Source: Actinomycetota bacterium (lineage in GTDB: Bacteria; Actinomycetota; Actinomycetes; Nanopelagicales; Nanopelagicaceae). From it: 6,345 bases of DNA. A model generated the notes under the pieces. It saw only the letters and a program-made list of their open reading frames with translations, was not told where the DNA came from and did no database searches. The stretch spans positions 1-6,345 of the forward strand of contig WLRX01000055.1 in assembly GCA_009706135.1 (NCBI GenBank), given 5' to 3'. The translations under genes and the position numbers were made by a program. Below, one piece after another: positions 5,574 to 6,345 of the stretch (positions within the stretch are counted from its first letter, which is position 1; every line of letters starts with the position of its first letter).

Positions 5574-6158
5574 ATGCGTAATCATTCCTGGCCGATAACA
5601 CTGAACGGTTCAGAAATATACTTAAGACCTCTTCGATTAAGAGATAGAAAAAAATGGTTCCAGGTGCGCGCTGAAAATCGCGAATGGCTCTCTCCGTGGG
5701 AAGCAACTCTTCCGTTTATTCCAGGAAGCGATGCCGAGTCCTTGCAAAAGGAACTCCCATCTTTTTTTCGGTTGGTTCGAACTCTCAATCGTGAATCACG
5801 CGATGGCCGATCTATTTCATTTGCAATATGGCATCAAAATAATTTGATAGGACAAATATCTATGGGAGGCATAATTCTTGGCGCCCTGCGTGGTGCTCAT
5901 ATTGGATACTGGATTGATCGTGCATTTGCAGGACGTGGGTACACAACAGAAGCTGTTAATTTAATGACTGAATACGGTTTTTCTGTCCTAGCGCTTCATC
6001 GGATTGAAATTAATCTTCGCCCTGAAAATGCTGCTTCTCGTCGGGTCGCCGAAAAAGCTGGCTATGTATTAGAAGGAGAACGTTCTCGATACTTACATAT
6101 TGATGGCGATTGGCGAGATCACCTTTCATTCGTAAAAGAAAACCCTTTAGTTAAGTAA
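5574..6158 (+). CDS. RimJ-like GNAT N-acetyltransferase
   Basis: A 194-residue protein of the RimJ/RimL (Acetyltransf_3) branch of GNAT enzymes, which transfer acetyl from acetyl-CoA to N-terminal or other amines of proteins. Visible features: an N-terminal strand YLRPLRLRD (16-24), strand SFAIWHQNNLIGQISMGG (82-99), the acetyl-CoA pyrophosphate loop in HIGYWIDRAFAGRGYTTEA (109-127; AGRGY 119-123), then INLRPENAASRRVAEKAGYV (146-165) with the N152/S155 helix, and the RimJ-type ending ERSRYLHIDGDWRDHLSF (169-186). ATG 5574 follows the MoeA-like TAA with zero spacing and without a good Shine-Dalgarno, so it probably depends on reinitiation. rimJ commonly follows the moeA/glp gene in Actinobacteria, hence a shared operon; its substrate is unknown. 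Confidence 0.9.
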   Translation: MRNHSWPITLNGSEIYLRPLRLRDRKKWFQVRAENREWLSPWEATLPFIPGSDAESLQKELPSFFRLVRTLNRESRDGRSISFAIWHQNNLIGQISMGGIILGALRGAHIGYWIDRAFAGRGYTTEAVNLMTEYGFSVLALHRIEINLRPENAASRRVAEKAGYVLEGERSRYLHIDGDWRDHLSFVKENPLVK

Positions 6159-6173
6159 AGAAAAAAGCAGAGC

Positions 6174-6209
6174 GAAATCGGCACTCAAATACCCGATAGG
6201 TCCGATTTC
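6174..6209. repeat. Inverted repeat after the RimJ-like gene
   Basis: GAAATCGG (6174-6181) pairs perfectly with CCGATTTC (6202-6209) around a 20-nt loop, which also carries a direct repeat of CCGAT (6193-6197, 6202-6206). There is no U-run after the stem, only a pyrimidine-rich stretch, so a classical intrinsic terminator is doubtful. It lies in the 71-nt gap before the GlpR-like start and could be a weak terminator or a regulatory site. Confidence 0.4.
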
Positions 6210-6215
6210 TCCCTC

Positions 6216-6229
6216 TATCTTTATACATC
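6216..6229 (+). promoter_or_regulatory. Candidate -10 box for a leaderless GlpR-like mRNA
   Basis: TATCTT (6216-6221) fits TANNNT and lies 8 nt before ATG 6230. The 20 nt before the ATG are pyrimidine- and A-rich with no G, so no Shine-Dalgarno is possible and leaderless initiation is the simplest reading. No -35 box is evident. Confidence 0.4.
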
Positions 6230-6345
6230 ATGGCTTCGGGACTCATTTATGTAGCAATCATCGGAATGTGGGTTGCCTATTTTTTGCCTCGCTGGGTTCA
6301 CGACAGAAATGAATTTTCAGGAAAATCAATTGAACGTTACAAAAG
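6230..6345 (+). CDS. GlpR-like one-TM membrane protein, N-terminus only (3' truncated)
   Basis: ATG 6230 opens a frame that stays open to the window edge (38 complete codons). The start MASGLIYVAIIGMWVAYFLP is one TM helix (about residues 4-19), followed by a basic, polar stretch RWVHDRNEFSGKSIERYK. From memory, this closely resembles the N-terminus of the actinobacterial membrane proteins found just after moeA/glp and rimJ (for example the Streptomyces form with SGLIYAVIVGAWAAYLVP followed by a WLRRQDE/ERF region). In Corynebacterium glutamicum the equivalent, GlpR, is the membrane receptor of the gephyrin-like division protein Glp. The long cytosolic remainder of such proteins lies outside the window, so the call rests on the N-terminus and gene order. 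Confidence 0.75.
   Translation, partial: MASGLIYVAIIGMWVAYFLPRWVHDRNEFSGKSIERYK

Noticed and set aside
5336..5788. Several minus-strand ORFs across the end of the MoeA-like gene and the start of the RimJ-like gene
   Set aside because: Shadows of two confident plus-strand genes, without ribosome binding sites or domains.

Overview
The window reads as a gene-dense, low-to-moderate GC actinobacterial chromosome segment. Three things suggest this. There is a CopD-CtaG fusion of the type common in Actinobacteria. The order of a MoeA-like gene, a rimJ-like acetyltransferase and a small one-TM protein matches the actinobacterial glp-rimJ-glpR block. An FmdB/Ruc-type zinc ribbon gene and a 5-formyltetrahydrofolate cyclo-ligase lie nearby, as in mycobacteria. 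The AT-leaning base composition, very short spacers and abutting or overlapping gene ends fit a streamlined genome such as the freshwater acI lineage (Nanopelagicales). The lineage is an inference from style and synteny, not from a marker gene. No gap exceeds about 105 bases, and I see no tRNA, rRNA, CRISPR array or mobile element.

Layout. 1-99: C-terminal end of an unrecognised gene (+), followed by a candidate 38-residue ORF (108-224, +). 225-458: FmdB-family zinc-ribbon protein (-), similar to the mycobacterial redox-regulated chaperone Ruc. 562-4078: a tightly packed plus-strand operon of copC-like, copD-ctaG fusion and acyl-CoA dehydrogenase genes. 4075-4617: 5-formyltetrahydrofolate cyclo-ligase (-), overlapping the dehydrogenase end by 4 nt. 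4662-6345: a plus-strand division-type cluster of a shortened, active-site-less MoeA/gephyrin-like protein, a RimJ-like GNAT acetyltransferase and the start of a GlpR-like one-TM protein, which runs off the window.

How it fits together. The copC/copD/ctaG genes look like a copper handling and cytochrome c oxidase assembly unit, but the CopC-like protein has no histidine or cysteine at all, so it cannot bind copper in the canonical way. The most interesting element is the MoeA-like gene. It lacks about 120-130 residues covering MoeA subdomain II and much of subdomain I, and has lost the catalytic lysines and the SGG and PGKP motifs, while keeping the MogA-like fold region and the C-terminal domain. 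Next to a GlpR-like membrane protein, it looks like a gephyrin-type scaffold reduced to its structural, non-enzymatic role, presumably in cell division or envelope growth. Compared with the mycobacterial order (fmdB/ruc, cyclo-ligase, galU, moeA, rimJ, membrane protein), galU is missing and the copC-copD-dehydrogenase operon sits between the two minus-strand genes.
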